From: Candidatus Bathyarchaeota archaeon
GTDB taxonomy: Archaea > Thermoproteota > Bathyarchaeia > TCS64
NCBI GenBank assembly: GCA_030601645.1
Contig: JAUWBQ010000008.1
Coordinates: forward strand, 1-21,544
Direction of reading: 5' to 3'
Length of the DNA stretch: 21,544 nucleotides
Part shown: positions 6,796 to 13,653 of the stretch, piece after piece
How the letters are laid out: every line of letters starts with the position of its first letter
Position numbering within the stretch: the first letter of the stretch is position 1
The notes under the pieces: generated by a model
Database searches by the model: none
What the model was told of the DNA's origin: nothing
Seen by the model: only the letters and a program-made list of their open reading frames with translations
Made by a program: the position numbers and the translations under genes

Positions 6796-7430
6796 AGCGT
6801 ATCCTCACCCATTTCAAAAGATCATGGCGCCCTGGAACCGCTGACCCCTTCAAGAGCCTCGTCCGTACAATATTGAGCCAGAACACCAACAGCCGAAACC
6901 AGACAACCGCCTACAGGCGCCTCGAGGAAACAATAGGCGTAACACCGGAGAACATCGCGTGTGCGGACATCCGGAAAATATGTGAAGCGATCCGCCCCGC
7001 AGGCATGCATAATCAACGTAGCAGGACCTTGAAAAGGGTGGCTGAAGCAGTCATCCAGCGGTTCGACGGGGACTTGACTACGGTCATGGGCAAACCATAT
7101 TCCGAAGCGAGGCTGGATCTCATGGATCTACCCGGCGTCGGACCCAAGACCGCAGACGTCGTCCTCATGTTCGCCGCTGGAAAGGAAATAGTCCCGGTCG
7201 ACCGCCACATTTTCCGGATCTCGAAACGCCTCGAGATGGTGTCAAGAAAGGCCTCGTATGACGAGGTCAGGCTTGCCCTTGAAGCCGCGACTCCGAAAGG
7301 GAGACACGAGGATGTCCACGTTCTCTTGATCCAATTTGGGAGAGAGATGTGCAGAGCTCAGAAGCCCAGGTGCTCCGAGTGCTTTTTTTCAGACATTTGC
7401 TCATACCCAGAGAAAAATGGAAGGGTTTGA
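6771..7430 (+). CDS. nth: Endonuclease III (DNA glycosylase/AP lyase)
   Basis: Removes oxidised pyrimidines and nicks at abasic sites in base-excision repair. The protein is 219 residues, the standard size. The helix-hairpin-helix LPGVGPKTADVVLMF (120-134) holds the catalytic K126. VPVDRHIFRI (141-150) holds the catalytic D144. The 4Fe-4S cluster ligands C194, C201, C204 and C210 have the exact C-x6-C-x2-C-x5-C spacing. The TTG start at 6771 lies inside the end of hflX and is preceded by GTGGAGG, so the two genes are probably translated from one mRNA. The last part of the gene and the following DNA become AT-richer. Confidence 0.94.
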   Translation: MERNEEIIERILTHFKRSWRPGTADPFKSLVRTILSQNTNSRNQTTAYRRLEETIGVTPENIACADIRKICEAIRPAGMHNQRSRTLKRVAEAVIQRFDGDLTTVMGKPYSEARLDLMDLPGVGPKTADVVLMFAAGKEIVPVDRHIFRISKRLEMVSRKASYDEVRLALEAATPKGRHEDVHVLLIQFGREMCRAQKPRCSECFFSDICSYPEKNGRV

Positions 7431-7675
7431 CGAGACACTTCAGATTCCTGTCAACCTTATTGCGCGCGCGAGTTGTGGTAGAAACGACAGCATGTGATAA
7501 ATGCATAAAATGTCAGACGAAGCCTCGCTTCTGGTACCCTACCCCCAAATGTATGTCTGCTGCCTCATGCGTTTATCGGCGACTTTCATTCCCCTCGTCA
7601 CGTCCTGCTTATTCACATGTTCAACACCATGTTATTCCCTGAAAACATGAGAGAAGCTACAGACGAATAATAAAT

Positions 7676-7703
7676 TCCTTTATTACCCAAAAAGGAGTTT
7701 TTC
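7676..7703 (+). terminator. Hairpin followed by a T-run (nth terminator or uL3 leader element)
   Basis: TCCTTT (7676-7681) pairs with AAAGGA (7691-7696) across a 9-base loop and is followed by GTTTTTC. It lies upstream of the predicted uL3 start of transcription, so termination of the hflX-nth transcript is the simplest reading. Confidence 0.4.
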
Positions 7704-7740
7704 TCATATTTACTCCCTTTTTCCCCTCAATACGAATCAT

Positions 7741-7750
7741 TTTTATTTTA
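7741..7750 (+). promoter_or_regulatory. TATA promoter of the ribosomal-protein superoperon
   Basis: TTTTATTTTA centred about 51 bases before the uL3 ATG. Initiation is predicted near 7771, leaving a leader of about 26 bases. Confidence 0.55.
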
Positions 7751-7784
7751 GACGCGTTGTTTCTTAACAGCTAACAAAAAATAG

Positions 7785-7792
7785 GGTGAGGT
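7785..7792 (+). promoter_or_regulatory. Strong Shine-Dalgarno site of rpl3
   Basis: GGTGAGGT ends 4 bases before the ATG at 7797. It closely matches the complement of the archaeal 16S rRNA 3' end. The same octamer precedes rpl6 (16570-16577), and GGTGAGG precedes rpl15 (19856-19862). Confidence 0.7.
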
Positions 7793-7796
7793 TTAG

Positions 7797-8807
7797 ATGC
7801 CCAGAGTAAGGTCGCCTAAGCGTGGTTCAAGGGCCTTTTCGCCTAGGAAGAGAGCCAAGGATATCAATGGTAGAGTGAGATTCTGGCCCGAAACTACCGG
7901 CGACCCTCATCTCCTAGGGTTTGCGGGTTATAAAGCCGGCATGACCCACGTTTTCGTCATAGAGGACAGGGACAGAGCCCCAGACTTTGGCACCGAGTTG
8001 AAGAACGCAGCCACGGTGTTGGATGTGCCTCCCATGATGATCATAGGCATGAGGGCATACGAGAAGACCTATGATGGGCTAAAGGCCCTTTCCGAGGCGT
8101 GGATGCAGGATCTTCCTGTAGACATCTACAGAACGGTCAAGACTCATGGAGAGAAGGCCCCCGAGAAAAACCTGAAAAAGATTGAAAAAATGTTAGACCA
8201 TGTGGCGCATCTCAGGGTGATAGCCGCCACTCAGCCTCGCTTGGCAAGCGTCTCGAAGAAGAAGCCCGACATATTTGAGATAGCCATCGGAGGAGGCTCC
8301 ATTGAGGATCAATTCGATTATGCGAAGGGCCTTCTCGGGGAGACCATCAACGTGTCGGACGTATTCGACGCCGGGGAATCCATTGACATCATCGGCGTCA
8401 CGAAAGGGAAGGGGTTCCAGGGCCCGGTGAAGCGCTGGGGCGTCAGGATCCTACAACACAAATCCAGGAAGACCAAGAGGGGTGTCGCCTCCATCGGACC
8501 CTGGAAGCCGAGGAGGGTCATGCCGGGGGTCCCAAGGGCGGGTCAGATGGGCTTACATAACAGGGTGGAGCATAACAAGAGGATATTGCTCATGGGCTCG
8601 GACTCCGAACGGGTCAATCCTAAGGGAGGGTTCAAGAATTACGGCGAGGTGAGGGGTGACTATGTCCTCCTCAAAGGCAGCGTCATGGGCCCCTCGAAAA
8701 GGCTGATCAAGCTCCGTAAGGCGGCGAGGACTTCAAGGTATCCCTCTGAAGCCCCCCAGGTAACATATCTGAACACCGAGTTCGGCAGACAGGCGGAGGA
8801 CGACTAG
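7797..8807 (+). CDS. rpl3: Large-subunit ribosomal protein uL3
   Basis: An early assembly protein of the 50S subunit whose extended arm reaches toward the peptidyl-transferase centre. The 336-residue length is that of archaeal/eukaryotic uL3, longer than the bacterial form. Recognisable blocks are the opening MPRVRSPKRGSRAF, LGFAGYKAGMTHV (41-53), DVIGVTKGKGFQG-like GVTKGKGFQGPVKRWG and the loop RRVMPGVPRAGQMG, followed by NKRILLMG. First gene of the cluster; one base separates it from rpl4. Confidence 0.97.
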   Translation: MPRVRSPKRGSRAFSPRKRAKDINGRVRFWPETTGDPHLLGFAGYKAGMTHVFVIEDRDRAPDFGTELKNAATVLDVPPMMIIGMRAYEKTYDGLKALSEAWMQDLPVDIYRTVKTHGEKAPEKNLKKIEKMLDHVAHLRVIAATQPRLASVSKKKPDIFEIAIGGGSIEDQFDYAKGLLGETINVSDVFDAGESIDIIGVTKGKGFQGPVKRWGVRILQHKSRKTKRGVASIGPWKPRRVMPGVPRAGQMGLHNRVEHNKRILLMGSDSERVNPKGGFKNYGEVRGDYVLLKGSVMGPSKRLIKLRKAARTSRYPSEAPQVTYLNTEFGRQAEDD

Positions 8808-8808
8808 G

Positions 8809-9582
8809 ATGAGCGTCCCAGTTTTCAACGCCGAGAACGACGTTACCGGCGAGGTAGAGATTCCAAAGATTTTCGACACCCCCTACAGGCCTGACGTCAT
8901 CAAGAAGGCGGTCATCTTCCAGCAGTCCCACGGCTTCCAGCCCCAGGGCAGGGATCCGATGGCCGGCAAGAGGACCACAGCCGAGTCTTGGGGAACCGGC
9001 AGAGGGATGTCCAGGGTGCCCAGGCTCAGGGGGAGCAGCAGGGCCGCCTTCGGCGTCAGTATCGTCGGCGGACACCAAGCATTCCCACCCATATCAGCGA
9101 AGAAGATCAGGAAAGAGATAAACCGGAAGGAGAGGCGTCTGGCCATCAGAACGGGGATTGCTGCAACGGCGAAGAGGGAGATCGTTGCCGGCCGGGGCCA
9201 TGTCATCGACTCGGTAGGGCAGCTGCCCCTCATCGTTGAGGACGGAGTCAGTTCCTTGACCAAGACCAGAGAGGTGAAAGAGCTGTTCGTCAAACTCGGA
9301 GTATGGCCCGATGTAGAGAGGGCGGACAGGAAGAAGATCCGGGCCGGCAGGGGCAAGACTCGGGGGAGGGGTAAAAAGGTGGGGAAGGGACCTCTCATCG
9401 TCATCACCGAGGACCTTGGAATCGTCAAGGCCGCGTCGAACCTTCCCGGGGTCGACGTGGTGAAAGTTGAGGACTTGAACGCCGAGCTGCTGGCTCCGGG
9501 GGCTCACCCCGGAAGGCTCGTGGTGTGGACCGAGTCGGCCTTCAAATCTCTGGATGAGGTCTGGGGGGGTGGAGGCGCGTGA
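8809..9582 (+). CDS. rpl4: Large-subunit ribosomal protein uL4
   Basis: A 257-residue protein of the archaeal uL4 type, which lines the nascent-chain tunnel with an extended loop. The loop region is visible as GRDPMAGKRTTAESWGTG and RGMSRVPRLRG (about 46-75), followed by GGHQAFPP. The C-terminal half includes KIRAGRGKTRGRGKK (about 181-195). The ATG lies one base after the uL3 stop. The end overlaps rpl23 by 4 bases (GTGA), a coupling junction. Confidence 0.97.
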   Translation: MSVPVFNAENDVTGEVEIPKIFDTPYRPDVIKKAVIFQQSHGFQPQGRDPMAGKRTTAESWGTGRGMSRVPRLRGSSRAAFGVSIVGGHQAFPPISAKKIRKEINRKERRLAIRTGIAATAKREIVAGRGHVIDSVGQLPLIVEDGVSSLTKTREVKELFVKLGVWPDVERADRKKIRAGRGKTRGRGKKVGKGPLIVITEDLGIVKAASNLPGVDVVKVEDLNAELLAPGAHPGRLVVWTESAFKSLDEVWGGGGA

Positions 9583-9839
9583 AGCCCCACGACGTTATAC
9601 TGTACCCTCTGATGACCGAGCGCTCGGTCTACATGATCGAGAACGAGAACAAACTAGTCTTCATAGTCAACATGAAGGCCAACAAGCACGACGTAACCCA
9701 GGCCGTGCAGGCCCTCTACGGGGTCGAGGCTGAGAGGGTTAACACCCTCATCACCCGGAAGAACACCAAGAAGGCCTTCGTCAAGCTCAAAGGCGACTAC
9801 GACGCCTCCGACCTGGCCATAAGGCTGGGAATACTGTAG
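9579..9839 (+). CDS. rpl23: Large-subunit ribosomal protein uL23
   Basis: An 86-residue protein located at the tunnel exit, where the signal recognition particle and the SecY channel dock. Family blocks are LMTERSVYMIENENKLVFIV and ALYGVEAERVNTLI, then a C-terminal KKAFVKL. The GTG start overlaps the uL4 stop, and no other start gives the conserved opening HDVILYPLMTE. Length is normal for archaea. Confidence 0.95.
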   Translation: MKPHDVILYPLMTERSVYMIENENKLVFIVNMKANKHDVTQAVQALYGVEAERVNTLITRKNTKKAFVKLKGDYDASDLAIRLGIL

Positions 9840-9848
9840 GGATGAGAG

Positions 9849-10577
9849 ATGGGTAAGAAAATAAAGGTCCAGAGACGCGGAAGGGGGACCCCCACGTTCA
9901 GGGCGAGCAAGAAGGGGAAGATATCCCCCATAAGATACCCGAAGCAGAGCGCCGAGAGCGTCAACGGCGTGATCAAAGGCCTACTACACGAGTCCGGCAG
10001 GGGAGCCCCGCTGCTCCACGTGGTGCTGGAGGATGGAACCCACTATTACACCGCCGCTCCTGAAGGGGTTTACATCGACCAGCCCGTGAGCTTGGGTGAG
10101 GATGCCCCCCTCCAAGTAGGAAACGTTCGCCCGATAGGTTTCCTCCCAGAGGGCACCATGGTGTGCAACGTCGAGCTCAGACCCGGAGACGGAGGAAGGA
10201 TAGCCAGGAGCTCGGGTAGCTTCGCCACAGTCGTATCCCACTCGGACAACAAGACCACCCTGAAACTACCATCGAAGAGGAACGTGGAGATCTATAAAAA
10301 CTGCAGGGCGACGATCGGCATAGTATCAGGAGGCGGCCGCAAAGAGAAGCCCTTCCTGAAGGCCGGGGAGAAGTTCTACGCGAAGAAGGCCAAGGGACAG
10401 GTATACCCAGAGACGAAAGGCGTCAAGATGGCCGCCGCGTCCCACCCCCACGGGGGAGGACGCCACCGGAGACCCGGAAGCTCGACCACCGTCTCGAGGC
10501 ACGCGCCACCCGGCGCCAAGGTCGGCCTCATCGCAGCCAGGAACTCGGGGAGGAGGCTGAGGCGGAGAAGGACCTAG
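9849..10577 (+). CDS. rpl2: Large-subunit ribosomal protein uL2
   Basis: A 242-residue core protein next to the peptidyl-transferase centre, needed for subunit association. The opening MGKKIKVQRRGRGTPTF and the central GNVRPIGFLPEGTMVCNVE (91-109) are archaeal uL2. The most conserved loop reads KMAAASHPHGGGRHRR (193-208). It keeps the functionally important His (H199) and the glycines, but the residue usually Asp before that His is Ser198, and the preceding MNxV is changed. The C-terminus is Arg-rich. GGGATGAGAG provides the ribosome site. Confidence 0.96.
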   Translation: MGKKIKVQRRGRGTPTFRASKKGKISPIRYPKQSAESVNGVIKGLLHESGRGAPLLHVVLEDGTHYYTAAPEGVYIDQPVSLGEDAPLQVGNVRPIGFLPEGTMVCNVELRPGDGGRIARSSGSFATVVSHSDNKTTLKLPSKRNVEIYKNCRATIGIVSGGGRKEKPFLKAGEKFYAKKAKGQVYPETKGVKMAAASHPHGGGRHRRPGSSTTVSRHAPPGAKVGLIAARNSGRRLRRRRT

Positions 10578-10586
10578 CCCAAACGC

Positions 10587-10594
10587 CTTAAATA
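10587..10594 (+). promoter_or_regulatory. Internal TATA box before rps19
   Basis: CTTAAATA in the 42-base gap between rpl2 and rps19. Initiation at the usual distance (near 10617) would put the ATG at 10620 nearly at the 5' end. A GAGGTTGA ribosome site also lies directly before the ATG for read-through mRNA. Confidence 0.45.
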
Positions 10595-10619
10595 GCGGCC
10601 GGACGTTGGAGAGGTTGAA

Positions 10620-11009
10620 ATGCCCAAAGAATACCTTTACCGGGGTCGGAAAGAAGAGGAGCTCAAGACCGTCTCCATGGACGAGTTCATTGGGATGCTC
10701 CCCTCAAGGATGCGCAGGAGCCTGCGCAGGGGGATATCCGAGAGACAGCGCATTGTCATCGAGAAGATCCGCAACTGGACCCCAGACAAGAAGCCGGTGA
10801 AGACCCACGCCAGGGACCTCATCGTCCTGCCCGAGATGATGGGGAAGACCGTCCACGTCTTCAACGGGCAAGAGTTCATCGAGGTCAAGCTGGATATCAA
10901 GAAAGTAGGCCACTACCTCGGAGAGTATTCGGTGACAAACAAACCCGTACGCCACGGCCGTCCCGGAATAGGGGCCTCTAGGAGCTCGATGTACATACCC
11001 TTGAAATAG
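10620..11009 (+). CDS. rps19: Small-subunit ribosomal protein uS19
   Basis: A 129-residue protein of the 30S head that contacts uS13 and tRNA. The archaeal N-terminal extension (1-45) is followed by the core: VKTHARDLIVLPEMMGKTVHVFNG region (60-83), HYLGEYSVTNKPVRHGRPGIG (about 99-119) and the ending GASRSSMYIPLK. It is followed by a long spacer instead of the tight junctions seen elsewhere, so it may end a transcript that starts at rpl3. Confidence 0.96.
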   Translation: MPKEYLYRGRKEEELKTVSMDEFIGMLPSRMRRSLRRGISERQRIVIEKIRNWTPDKKPVKTHARDLIVLPEMMGKTVHVFNGQEFIEVKLDIKKVGHYLGEYSVTNKPVRHGRPGIGASRSSMYIPLK

Positions 11010-11016
11010 GATTCTT

Positions 11017-11025
11017 CGTTTTTCG
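11017..11025 (+). terminator. T-run terminator candidate after rps19
   Basis: CGTTTTTCG begins 8 bases after the uS19 stop, within T-rich DNA. A short oligo-T stretch of this sort is the usual archaeal termination signal. No stable hairpin precedes it. Confidence 0.35.
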
Positions 11026-11056
11026 AATTGTTCTATCATTTCCTGTGATTGTTTAC

Positions 11057-11213
11057 ATGAAAAAGGATGATTTATAGATTATTCTGGGCGTTAATCGCAT
11101 CTTACTCACTTTTATGCGTGCAAAACGTGGGATGCCACGGTTTTTAAACAATTATTCTGGTATAAAAAACGTGTTGAACTTAAATTTCTTCGGTATTTGA
11201 CAAATGAAAAAGG
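11057..11213 (+). repeat. Duplicated promoter block in the rps19-rpl22 spacer
   Basis: ATGAAAAAGG occurs at 11057-11066 and 11204-11213. Each copy is followed within a few bases by a TATA-like element (TTTATAG at 11071; TTTATAAG at 11216). A second direct repeat, ATTATTCTGG, occurs at 11078-11087 and 11151-11160. The purine-rich repeat sits where the TFB-recognition element is expected, so the spacer may carry a duplicated promoter. Confidence 0.45.
11096..11145 (+). ncRNA. Candidate small two-hairpin RNA or leader in the rps19-rpl22 spacer
   Basis: A TATA-like TTTATAG (11071-11077) predicts initiation near 11100. From there the DNA can form CGCAT (11096-11100) with ATGCG (11114-11118), then AAACGTGG (11123-11130) with CCACGGTTT (11135-11143, one bulged G) around a GATG loop. 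The second stem runs directly into TTTTT (11141-11145). This is the shape of a short transcript with a terminator-like end. It could be an independent RNA, an attenuator for the genes downstream, or chance. No known RNA family is recognised. Confidence 0.25.
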
Positions 11214-11215
11214 TT

Positions 11216-11223
11216 TTTATAAG
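11216..11223 (+). promoter_or_regulatory. TATA promoter of the rpl22-uL30 gene run
   Basis: TTTATAAG, with initiation expected near 11245. That position lies after the upstream ATG at 11236 and before the ATG at 11257, which decides the uL22 start. A GGTG ribosome site at 11248-11251 fits the later ATG. Confidence 0.55.
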
Positions 11224-11256
11224 GATTGATGTTTAATGCTGGCGTACGGTGCGTAT

Positions 11257-11718
11257 ATGCCATCGTGGAAGTATTCAATTCAAGGGCTCGACCCAGACCG
11301 GACCGCCATAGCCAGCGGAAGGGATCTGAGGATCTCGCCGAAAGCTGCCAGGGAGATCTGCCATTATATCAAGGGCATGAGGCTGGACAAGGCCAAGGGC
11401 ACGCTCCAGGAGGTCGTTGAGCTGAAGAGGCCTATCCCCTACCGGCGTCACAAGAAGAAGGTAGCACACAGGAAGGGTGTGGAGGGATTCGACGCAGGAA
11501 GGTTTCCCCAGAAAGCGGCGGGCGAGATCTTGAAATTATTGGACTCGGTCGAGGCCAACGCCGAGTTTAAGGGTCTCTATACGGACCGTCTCAAGATCAT
11601 CCACATCGCGGCTCACAGAGCCAGGGTCATCAGGAATTATATCCCCCGAGCCTTCGGGAGGTCATCGCCGTATTTTAACCACCTGACCCACATCGAGGTC
11701 GCCGTCGAGGAGATTTAA
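11257..11718 (+). CDS. rpl22: Large-subunit ribosomal protein uL22
   Basis: A 153-residue protein whose beta-hairpin lines the narrow part of the exit tunnel. The opening PSWKYSIQGLDPDRTAIASG and RISPKAAREICHYIKGM are typical of archaeal uL22. HIAAHRARVIRNYIPRAFGR (near 129-148) is the hairpin and C-terminal core. The start at 11257 is chosen over 11236 because of family length and because the promoter at 11216 would initiate between the two. The stop TAA shares one base with the ATG of rps3. Confidence 0.95.
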   Translation: MPSWKYSIQGLDPDRTAIASGRDLRISPKAAREICHYIKGMRLDKAKGTLQEVVELKRPIPYRRHKKKVAHRKGVEGFDAGRFPQKAAGEILKLLDSVEANAEFKGLYTDRLKIIHIAAHRARVIRNYIPRAFGRSSPYFNHLTHIEVAVEEI

Positions 11719-12839
11719 TGTCGGTAGTAAAGCGAATAATCCAGGATAACATCGAGAAGGTAAAGGTCGACGAGCTTCTCGCCGACGAGTACGAGCAGGC
11801 CGGGTACGGCGGCATCACCCTCACAAAGACCCCCCTGGGGACCCAGATCAACCTCTTCGCCATGAGGCCTGGAAGGGTCATCGGTAAGAGGGGTCGGGCA
11901 ATCAAGGCGGCGTCTGAACGCCTGGAGAAAGAGCTGGGGCTCCCCAACCCCCAGATAACCGTGGTCGAGGTGGAGGTGCCCGAGCTCAACCCCCGGATTA
12001 TGGCCGCGAGGATAGCCAACGCCTTGGAGCGAGGCGTCCACTACCGCAGAGCCATATTCTGGTCCCTCAGGCGTACCATGGAATCCGGGGCCCTAGGCTG
12101 CGAGATCCTCCTCAAGGGAAAGCTCAGGAGCGACCGGGGCCGATACGAGAAAGTGAGCGACGGCTACATCCCAAAGTCGGGAGAACCCACCCTCAGGTAC
12201 GTCAAGAGCGCGACGATGCACGTCAAGCAGAAGAAGGGAATCTTCGGCGTGACGGTGACCATCGTCCCCCCCGACGCCAAGTTTCCAGACAAGGTGGACC
12301 TTTCTGGTCTGCCCGTCATCGAGTACCCCGAAGATGAAATTGAGCTCCCGGAGGGAGTGGAGCCGGAGGCGCCTGAAGCCGCCGCTGAAGCAGAGGCCGG
12401 AGCACCAGAACCCACTCCTGCCGAAACCGTCGCTACCGAACCAGCTGCCGAGACCGAGACGGCACTACCAGAACAATCTGATGCCGAAGTGACAGAGGTC
12501 AAACCCGAAGAGACCGAAACCCCGAAAGAGGAAGCAACAACAACCGAAGTGACCGAAGCAACACCAAACGATTCGAAAGTTACTCCGGAGCCCGCCGAAA
12601 CTGAGAAGCCTGAAGCTAAGGCCAAAGAAGACGTAGAGGCTGAACCAGTAGTCGAAGTTGGACCCGCTGAACCCGAGCCTGAAACAGCAGTAGACGATGC
12701 GGAGTCATCTGATGCAGATTCCGCTGAGGAATCGGAAAAAACAGGGGTCGGTGATGACTCACCAGCTGGAAAGGTTGACTCTCAGGACGTCGTGACCCCG
12801 GATGTTCCCGAAGATGAGAAAAAAGGCGAAGAGGCGTAG
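11718..12839 (+). CDS. rps3: Small-subunit ribosomal protein uS3 with a long acidic C-terminal tail
   Basis: The first 200 residues are normal archaeal uS3, at the mRNA entry side of the 30S head. The KH domain is visible with VIGKRGR (55-60, the GxxG loop). The C-terminal domain has GCEILLKGKLRSDRGRYEK (127-145) and the ending VTIVPPDAKFPDKV. Residues from about 204 to 373 form a tail made mostly of Glu, Pro, Ala, Thr and Asp with few basic or aromatic residues, almost certainly disordered. Shorter acidic uS3 tails are known in archaea; this one nearly doubles the protein. Codon choice in the tail drifts (more GAA, ACA, CCA) than in the core. Three bases separate it from rpl29. Confidence 0.95.
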   Translation: MSVVKRIIQDNIEKVKVDELLADEYEQAGYGGITLTKTPLGTQINLFAMRPGRVIGKRGRAIKAASERLEKELGLPNPQITVVEVEVPELNPRIMAARIANALERGVHYRRAIFWSLRRTMESGALGCEILLKGKLRSDRGRYEKVSDGYIPKSGEPTLRYVKSATMHVKQKKGIFGVTVTIVPPDAKFPDKVDLSGLPVIEYPEDEIELPEGVEPEAPEAAAEAEAGAPEPTPAETVATEPAAETETALPEQSDAEVTEVKPEETETPKEEATTTEVTEATPNDSKVTPEPAETEKPEAKAKEDVEAEPVVEVGPAEPEPETAVDDAESSDADSAEESEKTGVGDDSPAGKVDSQDVVTPDVPEDEKKGEEA

Positions 12840-12842
12840 CCT

Positions 12843-13049
12843 TTGGCGATTTTGAGAATGAGTCAGATCCGGGAGATGTCCCCCGAGGAGAGGGTGAGAA
12901 GGCTCGGCGAGATGAAGACCGAGCTCTCGAAGATCAAGACCATGATCCACGCAGGGGGCTCGGTGGAGAACCCGGGGGGGGTTAGAGAGCTCAGGAAGAC
13001 GATCGCGAGGTTGATGACGGTGATGCGGGAGGAGGAGCTTGGAGCATGA
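12843..13049 (+). CDS. rpl29: Large-subunit ribosomal protein uL29
   Basis: A 68-residue helical-hairpin protein at the tunnel exit, beside uL23. The TTG start gives MAILRMSQIREMSPEER, the standard archaeal opening, whereas the internal ATG would remove it. The region RELRKTIARLMTVMRE is the second helix. A Gly-rich insert GGSVENPGG links the helices. The stop overlaps the next ATG by 4 bases. Many euryarchaeal clusters carry a SUI1/eIF1 gene at this point; here the RNase P gene follows directly. Confidence 0.94.
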   Translation: MAILRMSQIREMSPEERVRRLGEMKTELSKIKTMIHAGGSVENPGGVRELRKTIARLMTVMREEELGA

Positions 13050-13330
13050 CCCCCGTTTCGCCGAGGAACATCCTGAGGCACGAGCTGATCGGACTAGACG
13101 TGGACGTTGTACAAAGTTCCAATGATTGTCAAAGCTCCGTCTCCGGGAGAGTCGTGGACGAGAGCCGCAACACCCTGATGATCAAACAGGGCGAGAAGGT
13201 GAAAAGGATCGCAAAACAGGATGCCCTTTTTAAATTTAAATTCCCTGAGGGCTGCGTCGAAGTTGAAGGATCGGCCCTCGTAGGAAGACCCGAGGACCGG
13301 GTCAAAAAGAAGAGTAAGCGGAGATGGTGA
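13046..13330 (+). CDS. rnp1: RNase P protein component 1 (Rnp1, homologue of Rpp29/Pop4)
   Basis: A 94-residue OB-like protein that binds the RNase P RNA and promotes 5'-end maturation of tRNA precursors. Family signatures are NILRHELIGLDVDVV (8-22), GRVVDESRNTLMI (34-46) and the C-terminal GSALVGRPEDRVKKKSKRRW. Its place between uL29 and uS17 is the usual archaeal location. The ATG overlaps the uL29 stop by 4 bases and the end overlaps rps17 by 7 bases. Confidence 0.95.
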   Translation: MTPVSPRNILRHELIGLDVDVVQSSNDCQSSVSGRVVDESRNTLMIKQGEKVKRIAKQDALFKFKFPEGCVEVEGSALVGRPEDRVKKKSKRRW

Positions 13331-13650
13331 GGCGGAGAGACTTGATGAGTTTCAAACAACCCGACACCGTGTGCGACGACGTCAACTGCCCATTCCACGG
13401 AACTCTAAGCGTCAGAGGGAGGACGATAGAGGGAAAGGTGGTGAGCGATCGGATGCAAAAGTCCGTGGTCGTCAGCATCGAATACACACGGTACTATCCA
13501 AAGTACGAGCGGTACGCCCGTATGAACAGCAGGATAACGGCGCACAACCCCCCCTGCATCGCTGCGAGGAGGGGTGAGAAGGTCAAGATAGCCGAGTGCC
13601 GCCCCCTCAGCAAGACCAAGTCGTTTGTAGTGATGGAGAAGGAGTTATAG
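13324..13650 (+). CDS. rps17: Small-subunit ribosomal protein uS17
   Basis: A 108-residue primary 16S rRNA-binding protein with an OB fold. The archaeal pattern VCDDVNCPFHG (16-26) keeps C17, C22 and H25. EGKVVSDRMQKSVVVSIE and the C-terminal GEKVKIAECRPLSKTKSFVV are diagnostic. Two starts are possible: ATG 13324, overlapping the upstream gene, and ATG 13345 (MSFKQPDTV), with GGAGAG just before it. The longer is kept because coupling overlaps are the rule in this cluster. Confidence 0.93.
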   Translation: MVRRRDLMSFKQPDTVCDDVNCPFHGTLSVRGRTIEGKVVSDRMQKSVVVSIEYTRYYPKYERYARMNSRITAHNPPCIAARRGEKVKIAECRPLSKTKSFVVMEKEL

Positions 13651-13653
13651 TCA

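Larger units (their letters stand above)
7431..7796. other. Intergenic region of 366 bases before the ribosomal cluster
   Basis: I see no convincing gene here. A 46-codon frame (7510-7650, Cys-rich) has no ribosome site. The left half has an alternating GCGCGCGCG tract near 7461 and a short ACATG...CATGT inverted repeat near 7615-7632. The right half is AT-rich and holds a terminator-like hairpin (7676-7703), then the TATA box and ribosome site of the uL3 gene. Confidence 0.6.

Noticed and set aside
7510..7650. 46-codon Cys-containing frame in the gap before rpl3
   Set aside because: No ribosome site, no family resemblance, and composition like the surrounding non-coding DNA.
7431..7796. Box C/D guide RNA
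   Set aside because: A GTGATAA near 7490 and CTGA near 7638 are imperfect and too far apart for an archaeal C/D RNA.
12164..12625. 153-codon minus-strand frame rich in Ser, Val and Ala opposite the uS3 tail
   Set aside because: The composition is what antisense reading of Glu/Pro/Thr/Ala codons gives; no ribosome site or promoter. The uS3 frame continues unbroken from its conserved core.
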